Positions 1 to 8,406 of a DNA stretch of 64,000 nt are shown here, piece by piece. This DNA comes from JBFWNG01 sp050251195. Lineage in GTDB: Bacteria > Bdellovibrionota_B > Oligoflexia > Oligoflexales > Oligoflexaceae. The notes beneath the pieces were generated by a model, which was not told the origin of the DNA, ran no database searches, and worked only from the letters and a program-made list of their open reading frames with translations. The position numbers and the translations under genes are program-made. The first letter of the stretch is position 1, and the number at the start of each line of letters is the position of its first letter. The stretch covers positions 62,001 through 126,000 of the forward strand of contig JBFWNG010000007.1 of the NCBI GenBank assembly GCA_050251195.1, read 5' to 3'.

Positions 1-706
1 GCGCTGTACGATCCCATTTAATGGTGATGGTTTGCTCGGCAATGTTGCCCGCTTGGTCGAGAGCCTTGATAATGAGGACGTATTCCCCATCCTCGCTCAT
101 ACTGATGTTTGGGTTAAGACTGTTCCTGTCTGAAAACGTTACTTCGCCGGGACCTGATACTTTGCCCCAGGAATACAGCAATGTCGTCGTGTCGCTCGCT
201 ACCGCTTCTGGGTTAAACGTTGTTCCTTTTTCCAGATTAACGTCAACTATTAGTTCGGGCGGTGTCCGATCCAATACGATCTTGAAGCCGTTGTTGACCG
301 CGAAAAGTTTCGGTTCATTGGGTTTTAAAGGATTATAGGACTGAAGACAGATGTAATAGGTTCCATCGCGCAAAAAGTCGAATATGAATTCGCGGTCCGT
401 TGTTTCAAAACTGGCAACCTTATCTTGGCAATCTGCATCGGAGGTGACGTCCAATAGGTACTTGGTATCGCTGCTTACAGAAGGCTTATCCTGCCAAGTC
501 ACCGCAAACGACGGGGAATTGATGATTTCCGCGGCCACGTCAATACGAAATTCTTGCGATGCAGTACATTCAGGCAGTGATGGATCTGTGCAGCTTGTTG
601 TTCCTGCTTTTGATTTGGTATCGACCTTCATACCCGAATCGCAGCTTTGTACGAGCAGCGTCGTCAAAGCGAGAAGAACAGAAATTTTAAACCCTATAAA
701 CTTCAT
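1..706 (-). CDS. Lipoprotein with Ig-like repeats, C-terminus cut by window edge
   Basis: This reading frame is open from an ATG at 706 to the left edge, so only the first 235 residues are visible. Reverse translation gives a signal peptide ending in LLVQSC at residue 22, a lipobox, followed by a short linker. The next segments alternate hydrophobic beta-strand patterns and include FKIVLDRTPPELIVDV and YVLIIKALDQAGNIAEQTI. Phrases such as LDRTPP and ALDQAGN are typical of bacterial Ig-like or cadherin-like surface domains, which often repeat. The protein is probably a long surface adhesin-type lipoprotein. A purine-rich TGAGAAAA stretch precedes the ATG. I infer a surface role only; no specific family was identified. 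Confidence 0.75.
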   Translation of the reverse strand, partial: MKFIGFKISVLLALTTLLVQSCDSGMKVDTKSKAGTTSCTDPSLPECTASQEFRIDVAAEIINSPSFAVTWQDKPSVSSDTKYLLDVTSDADCQDKVASFETTDREFIFDFLRDGTYYICLQSYNPLKPNEPKLFAVNNGFKIVLDRTPPELIVDVNLEKGTTFNPEAVASDTTTLLYSWGKVSGPGEVTFSDRNSLNPNISMSEDGEYVLIIKALDQAGNIAEQTITIKWDRTA

Positions 707-969
707 CGTTTTTCTCAATAGAGTTTGGTCTATTAAATGAGTTCGGCGGGGAGTACCTAGGACTTTAGTTGAAATTGAGGCTGATTTTGCATCTATAAAA
801 TCAATGCGTTAAGGGAGATCTTAACGCATTATTTGGAATCAATTCCTGTAGAGAAGTTTTGAACCCGTAACATTGCATTCAAGCGAACGCTCTAACTAAC
901 TGATATCTTATAGCATTTAGAAATCATAAGCAAAACAGCCTCTTAGATTGCTCTGCATCCGAAGCACCC

Positions 970-1227
970 TTACCTCGAAATACAAGCCGCGCTCGCGGAT
1001 TCGCTGCAACTCACAGTGTACTCGAATTCGTCACAGCTCCCTTGCGAAAACTGAATATCTGAAAGTGAGGAATCGCATTGTGAATCGAGCTCACGCAGGA
1101 CTTCCTCCCTGGCATCAGCACAAGCTTGTCCACAGGTGAAGCCTCCTGAGCCTGCAACGGCATAGATCGACGTGTTGCAGGTAGCGTTTGTGGAAAGTGC
1201 GAGTAACGAAAGAAATAGCATTTTCAT
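970..1227 (-). CDS. Small cysteine-rich exported protein
   Basis: An 85-residue protein with an N-terminal hydrophobic segment (MKMLFLSLLALSTNA) that looks like a signal peptide. About seven cysteines follow in the short mature part (CNTS, FTCGQACADA, SQCDSS, GSCDEF, VSCSES, AACISR). The cysteine count suggests a disulfide-stabilised periplasmic or secreted protein. The ATG at 1227 is preceded by AGGGG about nine bases upstream. The gene stands alone between the left-edge lipoprotein and a LysR-type regulator on the other strand. No family is recognised. Confidence 0.6.
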   Translation of the reverse strand: MKMLFLSLLALSTNATCNTSIYAVAGSGGFTCGQACADAREEVLRELDSQCDSSLSDIQFSQGSCDEFEYTVSCSESASAACISR

Positions 1228-1392
1228 TTTGAACCCCTAAATTGAAGTGTTTTTCAGGACCAAATGTCCCTCAGATCGATGAAGTAATGAGGAAATACAC
1301 TATTTACTTTTTGGAAGTAAAATGAATAAAATGAGATAAACTATTTCCAATTAAGAAATAATAGGATCAACCGTGATTTACTGGGACAAACT

Positions 1393-2283
1393 TTGATCGA
1401 CCCCGCGGAGCTGAAAGCTTTTGTAACCCTAGCAAAGACTCGCAGTTATACTGCGGCAGCCAAGGAACTTCGTCTTTCCTCGTCAAGCGTCAGCAAGATC
1501 ATAGTGACTTTGGAAAAGCGCCTTCGCAAAAAACTTTTCTTACGTACCACCCGACACGTGCATATTACCGTGGACGGAGAAGAACTTCTGCCGCTTGCAA
1601 AAAAGGCACTTGAATCGCTGCGTGAAACTGAAGAATTCTTTTCTGTCCGCAGTCGAGACACAGTTATTAGCGGCACTATTCGTATTACCTGTTCTCATAC
1701 CTTTGCGTTGCGTCAACTCGCACCCATATTGATGGAGTTTCATATAAAGTACCCCGATGTTCAAGTGGACCTCGTACTCGTCGATACCTGGGTAAACTTG
1801 ATAGATTCCGGGATTGATATGGCTATTAGGATCATGAATCTTGAAGATTCATCGTATATCGCTCGCAAACTCTGTGACAATCAGATCATTATGGCGGCAG
1901 CCCCTGCCTACCTAAAGAATAAGGGCGTTCCTCGTAAAAAAGGGGATTTGAAAAAGCACAACCTCCTGTACATCGCTACACACGCTGATCTTAAATTCGA
2001 TAGATCGCAAACCCGGCTCGGCGACTTGCAAAAATCGAGTTGGAGCGAAGTGACCAACGGTGATTTTTTGGTAGAACTAGCGAAAAGCGGGGCGGGAATA
2101 GTTATCCGGCCACATTGGGGAATCGCGCAAGAAATAGACGAAGGATCTTTACAGCCTATTCAGCTAAATGAGCGTCTTGTCACCGACTCGGCCGTCTATG
2201 CAGTATATCCGGTCAACCAATACATGCCAGGGCGCCTAAAGGTTTGGGTTCAGCATCTAGTCGATTCGTTCCAAGAACAATGA
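1393..2283 (+). CDS. LysR-family transcriptional regulator
   Basis: A 296-residue protein with the usual LysR layout. Residues 1-60 form the winged helix-turn-helix (LKAFVTLAKTRSYTAAAKEL then SSSSVSKIIVTLEKRL). A linker helix and a periplasmic-binding-protein-like effector domain follow from about residue 90. Length is normal for the family. The start is TTG at 1393: the HTH begins at once, and the upstream GTG at 1372 is in another frame and hits a stop. The effector cannot be read from sequence. No divergent target gene sits beside it. The gene converges on a glyoxalase-fold gene six bases away. Confidence 0.9.
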   Translation: MIDPAELKAFVTLAKTRSYTAAAKELRLSSSSVSKIIVTLEKRLRKKLFLRTTRHVHITVDGEELLPLAKKALESLRETEEFFSVRSRDTVISGTIRITCSHTFALRQLAPILMEFHIKYPDVQVDLVLVDTWVNLIDSGIDMAIRIMNLEDSSYIARKLCDNQIIMAAAPAYLKNKGVPRKKGDLKKHNLLYIATHADLKFDRSQTRLGDLQKSSWSEVTNGDFLVELAKSGAGIVIRPHWGIAQEIDEGSLQPIQLNERLVTDSAVYAVYPVNQYMPGRLKVWVQHLVDSFQEQ

Positions 2284-2288
2284 GGCAC

Positions 2289-2648
2289 CTAGCCAACATA
2301 AGCAACGAATTCCCAAGTGACGCCATCAGGGTCTTTAAACTTGATGAATTGAGTGTTTTTATAACGATGAGGACCGCTAAAGGCGATTCCTCGTCTCTTG
2401 AAGTCTTCGACGGTCCCGTCAAATTCTCGCTTCGAGACTTGGTAAGCAACGTGATCTAAATGGGGCTTAATATTTGGATCTTTTGCTTTGAAGAGATGAA
2501 TTTCCTGATTACCCTTGCGAAGGGTCACCATATCGACGTTCTCGTCCTCAGATGCGTCCACAAAGGACATCCCCAGTCGTTCCTGATAAAAACGCCGGGA
2601 TGTTTCGAGGTCACTTACAAAAACCCCCAAATGTTCTAGCTTATCCAT
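2289..2648 (-). CDS. VOC (glyoxalase/bleomycin-resistance fold) protein
   Basis: A 119-residue single vicinal-oxygen-chelate protein. It starts with LEHLGVFVSDLETSRRFYQE, the first beta-alpha-beta module, has a second module near HLDHVAYQV, and ends with FKDPDGVTWEFVAY. Candidate metal ligands are His-6, the His/Asp region near DHVAY, and the C-terminal Glu in WEFV. VOC proteins bind a divalent metal and act as lyases, isomerases or drug-binding proteins. The substrate here is unknown. It converges with the LysR gene. Confidence 0.85.
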   Translation of the reverse strand: MDKLEHLGVFVSDLETSRRFYQERLGMSFVDASEDENVDMVTLRKGNQEIHLFKAKDPNIKPHLDHVAYQVSKREFDGTVEDFKRRGIAFSGPHRYKNTQFIKFKDPDGVTWEFVAYVG

Positions 2649-2918
2649 AAAATGATTCCTCTAGTGGACCTTGTCCATTATACAGGAGAGTCGACTAGCG
2701 CCAATATTCAGTTTATTTGAACACAGGGGAAACCCACGGTCCTATAGCAATAGAGTTCAAATTATGCGGCTTCGTCTCGCCAAATTAGCATTCGTTTAAC
2801 TCGTACGTTATTCTTACCTTTCATTACAAAATGCAAGACCCGGTTATCGCTAGCGTTCATGTGCTTTTTTAACATCGCCAAAACAAAAATCCGACCTTGT
2901 GGGTGGAGGAGGAAGGAT

Positions 2919-2945
2919 AGGGGGATGGGTTTATCCCCCTTTTTG
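2919..2945 (+). terminator. Hairpin with T-tract on the + strand
   Basis: AGGGGGAT at 2919-2926 pairs with ATCCCCCT at 2933-2940 around a six-base loop. TTTTT follows at 2941-2945. The T-tract lies only on the + strand side, so as an intrinsic terminator it would end + strand transcripts. No + strand gene is seen directly upstream. The hairpin also lies just past the stop of the minus-strand gene at 2948 and may end that transcript without a U-tract. Confidence 0.55.
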
Positions 2946-2947
2946 AA

Positions 2948-3358
2948 TTATTTCTTTGAAATTAACTTTGGAGCTTTAAACGAATCGCTGCATGGATCAC
3001 CGACCGGATACGCCGTAGCCCATCCTTCTCCCGTATTGTCACTAAACGTTGCGTCTCCGGAACTAAGCTCAAGAGTCAAACGTGGATCTGCCACCGGGCA
3101 GGTTGTTTTTCCAGAATATTGGAAAATTTCCAGTTTTGTGGAAAGCGCGGTAATGACGGCCGGCTTAAGACCTGCCAGTTGAGCGTTGACCAATTGTCTT
3201 CTGAAGTGTCCCAGCATGAAGTCGTTCTCGCGATCCAAGATGTCTTTGATCTGCTCCGGAGTCGTTCCTTCGGATGTGTATTCGTTTACCTTTACCCAAT
3301 CAGCTTGAGCCACTGCAGGAAATACGGAAATTGCTGCCAATACTAAAAATCGCTTCAT
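2948..3358 (-). CDS. Exported protein of unknown function
   Basis: A 136-residue protein with a clear signal peptide (MKRFLVLAAISVFPAVAQA, cleavage after AQA). The mature part has a helical middle region and two cysteines (KTTCPVADP and GDPCSDS) that could pair. An ATG at 3358 preceded by an AGGAGT-like site sets the start. No family is recognised. It is a single gene with a hairpin just downstream of its stop. Confidence 0.65.
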   Translation of the reverse strand: MKRFLVLAAISVFPAVAQADWVKVNEYTSEGTTPEQIKDILDRENDFMLGHFRRQLVNAQLAGLKPAVITALSTKLEIFQYSGKTTCPVADPRLTLELSSGDATFSDNTGEGWATAYPVGDPCSDSFKAPKLISKK

Positions 3359-3469
3359 CTTTTTACTCCTGGTTAAATTGCAAAATATCGACCGTGATAT
3401 TATATCAGCAAACGGGCAGATACAGGAAGAAGATGGTTTAGTATAGGCTCGTATTTGAGTCTGTGGACT

Positions 3470-4333
3470 TTAGTTTGGCAGTACATCCTGCCGGGGAATG
3501 TGAAGCACCAACTTACGGCTAGAATTTTCTTCGCACCTTCGAGCTTCGAGAAGTCGAATAATCTTCTCTTCCATATATACAGCGCAGAGCTCAACAGACT
3601 TCATTATGTCCCGCCAACTCTCACTCTTTCCACCCAAATGAATGTCCCTTGCCTCAGCCAAGACGAGCCCGAGCTCAGTCGATAGATTACCAATAGCCCA
3701 TTGAGAGGCTGCGGATTTAGAGTAGATGGCGTCTGTCTCTAACATCGCCCAAATCCGAGAATAAGCGAGTAAAGCGTTTCGCGTATCATTAACCAAATCT
3801 GCCATTAAACCTTCCAATGCGTCACTCGTCGCTCTTAGAACATCATCATAGGGAACCTCGCAAAGGAGGTTCTCCGGAGCCGACCCAACCAGCACTTTGC
3901 TCGCTAACAAAACTTGAGTAATCAGCAACGCTAGATCCGGCATCTCCTTCTTCGGCCAAGGCTCAAAGTCGCCATTTTCGAATTCGTGCCTTAACCAGTC
4001 ACCATATTGGAAGTCAAAACGAGGTGGAAAAATCCAAGGATTGACGTCAGACTTATTGACAATCAATAACTCTATCGGTCTTTTCGGAGTTTTTTGATAA
4101 ACGCCAGAAATCTTGAGGATGCCTCTAGCAATCTGCTCCTTTTCCTCCTTCGTTGTTTCTCTACTGGACACTGCGAAGAGATCAATATCGCTAAATGCCT
4201 GGTAACCGCCAACAAGGGCGGAACCATAAAGATACAATCCTTGAAGGTCCTCCCCCAAAATCGTTAGAAGAAGTTCTAGGCACTGAGAAATTTGTTTGTC
4301 AGTCTCTCGGTCGTTATGGCGTTGCATGGTCAT
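3470..4333 (-). CDS. AadA-like aminoglycoside nucleotidyltransferase
   Basis: A 287-residue protein collinear with streptomycin 3''-adenylyltransferases of the AadA/ANT(3'')-ANT(9) group. The nucleotidyltransferase core YGSALVGGYQAFSDIDLFAV (residues about 36-55) has the GS...DxD metal-binding signature. Further family blocks follow: PIELLIV, PWIFPPRFDFQYGDW, and in the C-terminal helical domain NALLAYSRIWAMLETDAI and KSAASQWA. Family members transfer AMP from ATP to streptomycin, spectinomycin or both. The extra C-terminal tail after about residue 255 is not conserved. Two in-frame ATGs (4333 and 4327) are possible starts, both with weak ribosome sites. The drug substrate is inference. Confidence 0.85.
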   Translation of the reverse strand: MTMQRHNDRETDKQISQCLELLLTILGEDLQGLYLYGSALVGGYQAFSDIDLFAVSSRETTKEEKEQIARGILKISGVYQKTPKRPIELLIVNKSDVNPWIFPPRFDFQYGDWLRHEFENGDFEPWPKKEMPDLALLITQVLLASKVLVGSAPENLLCEVPYDDVLRATSDALEGLMADLVNDTRNALLAYSRIWAMLETDAIYSKSAASQWAIGNLSTELGLVLAEARDIHLGGKSESWRDIMKSVELCAVYMEEKIIRLLEARRCEENSSRKLVLHIPRQDVLPN

Positions 4334-4471
4334 GTCGCGTTCGTCCGTTTATTTCTCGATCGAAGAGAGAGGTGCTGCGATGTATGCGGCAGCATTACTT
4401 TGGATGCTTCATCCTCAGGCGCCATGATAATATGATAGAATATCCTAAAGGTCAAAATTGGGAGCTTTTAG

Positions 4472-4924
4472 ATGATCCGATATTTAATCCTTTGTTTCTT
4501 CATCGGTGGATGCTTTCACAAAAGAGCATCTGTCAACTTAAGCGATTTTGGCATTTATACGTCCGACAAAGTCGGAAACAAAACATTCAAAGATGTCGGC
4601 CCCGTCTTCGGCTCGAAAACCGAGTTCATTTTTTCTGGAGACTGCCAGGAAGTCGTTACCCTCGCAATCGAAGATATGTTGTCTAGAGCGAAGGAACGAG
4701 GAGCGAATACTGTCTACAACGTGCGATTCCTACATAAAAATCACGAGCTAGAAACACCGGTCTGCAAGTATAATCTAGTCATAGCGCTTAAGTCCGTCCG
4801 CGTGAGGGGAATGGCAGCTATTATCGAGCCTGAAAAGACATCGCTAACAAGTATCTACATTCCAAAAGACGCGAATCTTCATGAGGTTGCGGCAAATTGG
4901 TATCGAAAAAATTGGGCTATGTAA
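4472..4924 (+). CDS. Small lipoprotein with RcsF/DUF4156-like pattern
   Basis: A 150-residue protein with a short signal peptide and lipobox (LCFFIGGC, Cys-14). The core contains a run of helix then strand, AIEDMLSRAKERGANTVYNV, flanked by two cysteines (SGDCQE and VCKYNL). This A...GAN.V pattern is reminiscent of RcsF and DUF4156-type outer-membrane lipoproteins. The resemblance is weak, so the family is not asserted. GGGAG lies about seven bases upstream of the ATG at 4472. The region just upstream (4425-4445) is AT-rich and may hold the promoter. It diverges from the AadA-like gene. Confidence 0.6.
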   Translation: MIRYLILCFFIGGCFHKRASVNLSDFGIYTSDKVGNKTFKDVGPVFGSKTEFIFSGDCQEVVTLAIEDMLSRAKERGANTVYNVRFLHKNHELETPVCKYNLVIALKSVRVRGMAAIIEPEKTSLTSIYIPKDANLHEVAANWYRKNWAM

Positions 4925-5040
4925 ACTGTCCCCTCTTACAGTAATCCCCTCTAAACCCGTCAAAATTAACCAGAAACAATGACTGGCGGTTGTGAAACCG
5001 TCCATGATAAAAGGGCGACATCAACCCGGGGGGATCAAAA

Positions 5041-6081
5041 ATGGAAAGAATTTCTTGCCTATTTGTTATCAGCGTCGCAGCCATATCATGTCAACAAGAC
5101 GAATCAGCGAAGATCAAATCACATCTTTCAACTTGCGAACAGCCAGGCGTTGTACTGGCATCTGATCAGAGAGCCCCGGCAGCTATCTCAACCGATGATC
5201 ATTTTGTCTATTGGATCAATCTCAATGACAGCGAGCAAACCGGACAGGGATTACTCCAAGACGGTTTCAACGGCGAAATAATGCGCGCCGACAAATGTAC
5301 GGGTGAAACCCTTACAATCGCGGACGGCCTAACCAATCCCCAGCTTTACTCCTTAGCTCTGGACAATGAGTCTGTGTACTGGACAAGCCTAGGTACACAA
5401 GACGCCATTGTGCACGGCACTAATGATGGGAAGGTGCTGAAAGTTGCCAAAGAAGGCGGACCGCTGATCACTGTCGCCGAAGATCAAGCTCAACCCCGTG
5501 GGATTGCCATTCAATCCGGCCAAGCCTATTGGACGGTATATCCCCTCACTCAAGACGGCTACATGATTGCCAAGGGAGCTGGAGACGGTTCGACTCCGGT
5601 GCAATATCTTTTAAAACGAGATAATCAAGAGTCCATCAACCGCAATTTGGTCGTCGATGGTGAAACCGTTTACTGGATTTCCACGCACAATATCTACACA
5701 GGTTCAACAGAAGGCGGAGATTACACGCGGTTTGCCACCGGATATCCAAACAACCCCATCGCTCAGGACAAAGACTTTATCTACTCTACGATTCGTGTAA
5801 CACTTACACGCACTTCAAAGGCAACAGGCGAAGAAAAACTTCTCAAGCTTTCGGCTCCAGCCCCGTTTTATAACGCAATCGCGGTAGACGATTCCTTTAT
5901 CTATGTTGCTCAAAGGGATATTTCGAGAAAATACCAGGTCGAGAAACGCGACAAGAATAGTTTCGAGCTCATTAAAACGTACATGGATGACTCAACCGGA
6001 CCTTTCCAGATCGCAGTTGACGAAGACTATCTCTATGTTACAGCTCAAAATAGCGGTATCGTTCATCGCTTGTCAAAATGA
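5041..6081 (+). CDS. Beta-propeller (YWTD-like) lipoprotein
   Basis: A 346-residue protein with an N-terminal export signal ending AAISC, a lipobox at about residue 18. Repeats with the pattern hydrophobic-Y-W/V-x follow: FVYWINL, SVYWTSL, QAYWTVY, TVYWIST, FIYSTI, FIYVAQ and YLYVTA. They are spaced roughly 45-50 residues apart, each preceded by an acidic turn such as VDDS or VDED. This indicates a six- or seven-bladed beta-propeller of the YWTD/NHL kind, usually a binding scaffold. GGGGGGATC precedes the ATG. It converges on the next lipoprotein with 13 bases between stops. The ligand is unknown. Confidence 0.75.
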   Translation: MERISCLFVISVAAISCQQDESAKIKSHLSTCEQPGVVLASDQRAPAAISTDDHFVYWINLNDSEQTGQGLLQDGFNGEIMRADKCTGETLTIADGLTNPQLYSLALDNESVYWTSLGTQDAIVHGTNDGKVLKVAKEGGPLITVAEDQAQPRGIAIQSGQAYWTVYPLTQDGYMIAKGAGDGSTPVQYLLKRDNQESINRNLVVDGETVYWISTHNIYTGSTEGGDYTRFATGYPNNPIAQDKDFIYSTIRVTLTRTSKATGEEKLLKLSAPAPFYNAIAVDDSFIYVAQRDISRKYQVEKRDKNSFELIKTYMDDSTGPFQIAVDEDYLYVTAQNSGIVHRLSK

Positions 6082-6094
6082 CGTCGACTCTAAG

Positions 6095-7213
6095 TCAGGG
6101 TACGAAAAAGTTGCGATTCTTTTTCCCCCAGTGCATTAGGTCCGAGCGACCCTGCAAAGTTACACCTGAATTCTTGTAGATGATCTTGTACACCATGGTC
6201 CAAGGCTTGTCCTCGGGTTTTGGGTTTCTCACCAGAACCTCGTCGCTATCGCAACGCACGATTTGCATATCATTGGGAGCGTTACCTGGACCTGCCGTGA
6301 AGAGGTAATCAGCGTTTGGCGTGGATAGTTTTAAAGAGTCGCAAATATTGTGGTGGAATGGGTATTTGGCAACCTCCGTAACACGGACCTTCTTTCCCCT
6401 GACACTGTCGGGCAAAGACGGATTATTGTCTATAACGTTCACCCGCACATAATTACCGCTCCAGGAATTGCCCATAGACGTACAAACACTCAACTCAATC
6501 CGAGCCTTTTCGACTTCAACGAAAACATTGCTGAGCGGCCCCATGTCACACGACAACTCGCTAGCAAACGGATCGTATGGTTCCAATTTTCCGACCACTA
6601 CCCCTGGCGGCGAATAGCTTTGATTTTCCGCAACGAATGGAACATAGGAGTCGCCCCCCTTTGCCTCTTGCTTTGTTTCGTGAATGACGCCCACCAATTG
6701 TTCAGATCCCACCGAAAACCCTTGAATGGTGATTCGGTTATCGACGTCTGCGTCGTCCCATCTTTCATAGCGATTGATGATTTTGAGCGTGGAAGCATCA
6801 CCAAGAACAGCTTCAGCAAGGCCATTTACTACCGCATCCGATTTTACAGACATTATCGCGTAATAATCGTAAGTCGTTCGTTGTATAATTCTTTGAAGGG
6901 ATGCCTCACCAGAACTTTCATTGTAACAAACGTCCAAACGAATACTAAAATCCTTTGAATCGTCAACAGAGACAACTCTGTTCCAGGATGGAAAGGGTGT
7001 TTGTGAGGGTTGCGGAACGGAACCTGCCGCTTTTAGAGCTAACTTCAATTCCGTCCCCCCGCCTTCGCAGTCCACGGGGCCGAGAGTTCCAATATCTTCG
7101 GAATGCATCCAAATGTCTAGAGCTGCATTCGCTGCCAAGTTGCCCATCGCCTTGTTGTCGGCAGTCGGTGTTTTACAACCCATAAGAAACAGAACAATGA
7201 ATATATATCGCAT
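6095..7213 (-). CDS. Lipoprotein, member A of a four-paralogue family
   Basis: A 372-residue protein with a minimal signal peptide and lipobox (IVLFLMGC, Cys-13). It shares a set of landmarks with three other genes in this window: an R-[LIF]-D-x-C-[YF] block followed by [KR]-[KR]-I/V-I/V (here RLDVCYNE...LQRIIQ), a DPF block (YDPFASE), and an HHN-x-C-D block near the C-terminus (FHHNICDS). It is closest to the gene at 47647-48732; both share KSDAVV/KEDAVV, a GDAS/GDTS turn and a C-terminal NPKP...W.LVYK stretch. I recognise no domain. The three cysteine landmarks suggest disulfides in the mature outer-membrane or periplasmic domain. Confidence 0.75.
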   Translation of the reverse strand: MRYIFIVLFLMGCKTPTADNKAMGNLAANAALDIWMHSEDIGTLGPVDCEGGGTELKLALKAAGSVPQPSQTPFPSWNRVVSVDDSKDFSIRLDVCYNESSGEASLQRIIQRTTYDYYAIMSVKSDAVVNGLAEAVLGDASTLKIINRYERWDDADVDNRITIQGFSVGSEQLVGVIHETKQEAKGGDSYVPFVAENQSYSPPGVVVGKLEPYDPFASELSCDMGPLSNVFVEVEKARIELSVCTSMGNSWSGNYVRVNVIDNNPSLPDSVRGKKVRVTEVAKYPFHHNICDSLKLSTPNADYLFTAGPGNAPNDMQIVRCDSDEVLVRNPKPEDKPWTMVYKIIYKNSGVTLQGRSDLMHWGKKNRNFFVP

Positions 7214-7254
7214 AGAGTGTCCTTGATGAATTTACTATATTATAACCCATAAAT

Positions 7255-7284
7255 ACAAAAATGCCGCCCATCTTGGCGGCATTT
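7255..7284 (-). terminator. Rho-independent terminator of 7313-7690 gene
   Basis: AAATGCCGCC at 7259-7268 pairs with GGCGGCATTT at 7275-7284 around a six-base loop. Read on the minus strand the stem is followed by TTTTTG. It lies between the stop of the gene at 7313 and the start of the lipoprotein gene at 7213, so it separates the two minus-strand genes. Confidence 0.8.
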
Positions 7285-7312
7285 GATTTAATATTTATTG
7301 ATGCGTAGGGAT

Positions 7313-7690
7313 TTAACCCCAATTAATATTCTTCATTTTTCCTGCGGAAACCGATTTTCCATTATCATCAACGACTAGCCCATTGTGTACCAACCCAGTA
7401 GCGAATTCTTGCAGAGATTTCTTTGATCCGAATCTCGAATCGAAGATCGCGGTGTGAACGACAAACATTTCCGCTTCTTCGTAACGCTCGTTTGGCCCGT
7501 CCAGATCTTTCCGAATGGATGCTGTGTCTACCGATTTACCTTTTTCAAATGCTAACAAGTACAGATTTTCATAGAGCAACTCTATATGTTGTCTAGCTTG
7601 TGAATCACCCCGACGATCTGCCTTTCTCTTTTCGCCAACGTCAACCTGACCAACCATACCTTTACGGCGGTTGTCCTTCGAATCGTGCAT
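7313..7690 (-). CDS. Hypothetical cytoplasmic protein
   Basis: A 125-residue protein with a very basic N-terminus (DNRRKGMVGQ, GEKRKADRRGD) and no signal peptide. The remainder is helical with a mixed charge pattern. The start is well supported: AAGGAGGTC lies six bases before the ATG at 7690. It ends at a strong terminator, so it is a single-gene transcript. No family is recognised. Confidence 0.65.
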   Translation of the reverse strand: MHDSKDNRRKGMVGQVDVGEKRKADRRGDSQARQHIELLYENLYLLAFEKGKSVDTASIRKDLDGPNERYEEAEMFVVHTAIFDSRFGSKKSLQEFATGLVHNGLVVDDNGKSVSAGKMKNINWG

Positions 7691-7826
7691 CCCGACCTCC
7701 TTTTTATTTGCTTTAGGCAGTTATCGGAATCTCTCTGTTCGATGTTTAACCTATTAAAAGATATGTTGATTTTATCCATTATATTTAATGGTTAGTAGCC
7801 ACCTCAGCCGGAATATTCGAGCGCAA

Positions 7827-8261
7827 TTAGTAATTTACTCGCTTTTTACATGCCCACGATGCAACCTTACCCTCGAGCATCAGTGAAGTCGTCAGCAAAC
7901 TCGTGGTCGCGGACGAAAAAACCTCCGTACCAGGCAAAAGTGTGCCGCCCGACGTCGCATGTAGAGACAAACGAATAAGCCTTTCTCCGGTAATCGGTAC
8001 TGTTACAGGATCAGCAGAAGCCATAAAACTCTCATTTTCTAAGATGAGCGAATTCTTTTGTTCGTCGGCTCGTAAATGAAGATCTCCCACTTTAGTGGTT
8101 TCCGAGACAACACTTCCTTTCCCGTCCAAAGAGTAACTCATAAGCTCACAGTTATATTGCGATTCTTCTTCAAAGCTCGTCCCAGACGCTGCTTCACCCC
8201 CTGTGGCGATTCCCATTGCGAAAATTGAGCATAAAATGCTGACAGCACCTCTTCTTGTCAT
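7827..8261 (-). CDS. Exported protein of unknown function
   Basis: A 144-residue protein with a signal peptide (MTRRGAVSILCSIFAMGIA...GEAASG). The mature part is beta-rich and ends SWACKKRVNY. Two cysteines (QYNCEL and SWACKK) near the two ends of the mature part could form one disulfide, a common layout in small periplasmic beta proteins. AGGAGG lies about five bases before the ATG. No family is recognised. Confidence 0.6.
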   Translation of the reverse strand: MTRRGAVSILCSIFAMGIATGGEAASGTSFEEESQYNCELMSYSLDGKGSVVSETTKVGDLHLRADEQKNSLILENESFMASADPVTVPITGERLIRLSLHATSGGTLLPGTEVFSSATTSLLTTSLMLEGKVASWACKKRVNY

Positions 8262-8406
8262 ATCTTCCTCCTATCTTTTCCCCGACATGGGTATAGCATC
8301 TATAAGCAAACCGCGGGCCGCACCTCGCATAGCTGCCATTAGCTCTTGTGTTTGGCAAGAACCTCGAGTACAACCCGCCAAAGTTGACCCGCTGGGAATA
8401 AAAACT

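Noticed and set aside
4195..4686. 163-codon + strand frame over the AadA-like and lipoprotein genes
   Set aside because: It is antisense to one gene and out of frame with the other; its composition is Arg/Trp-rich as expected of a shadow frame.
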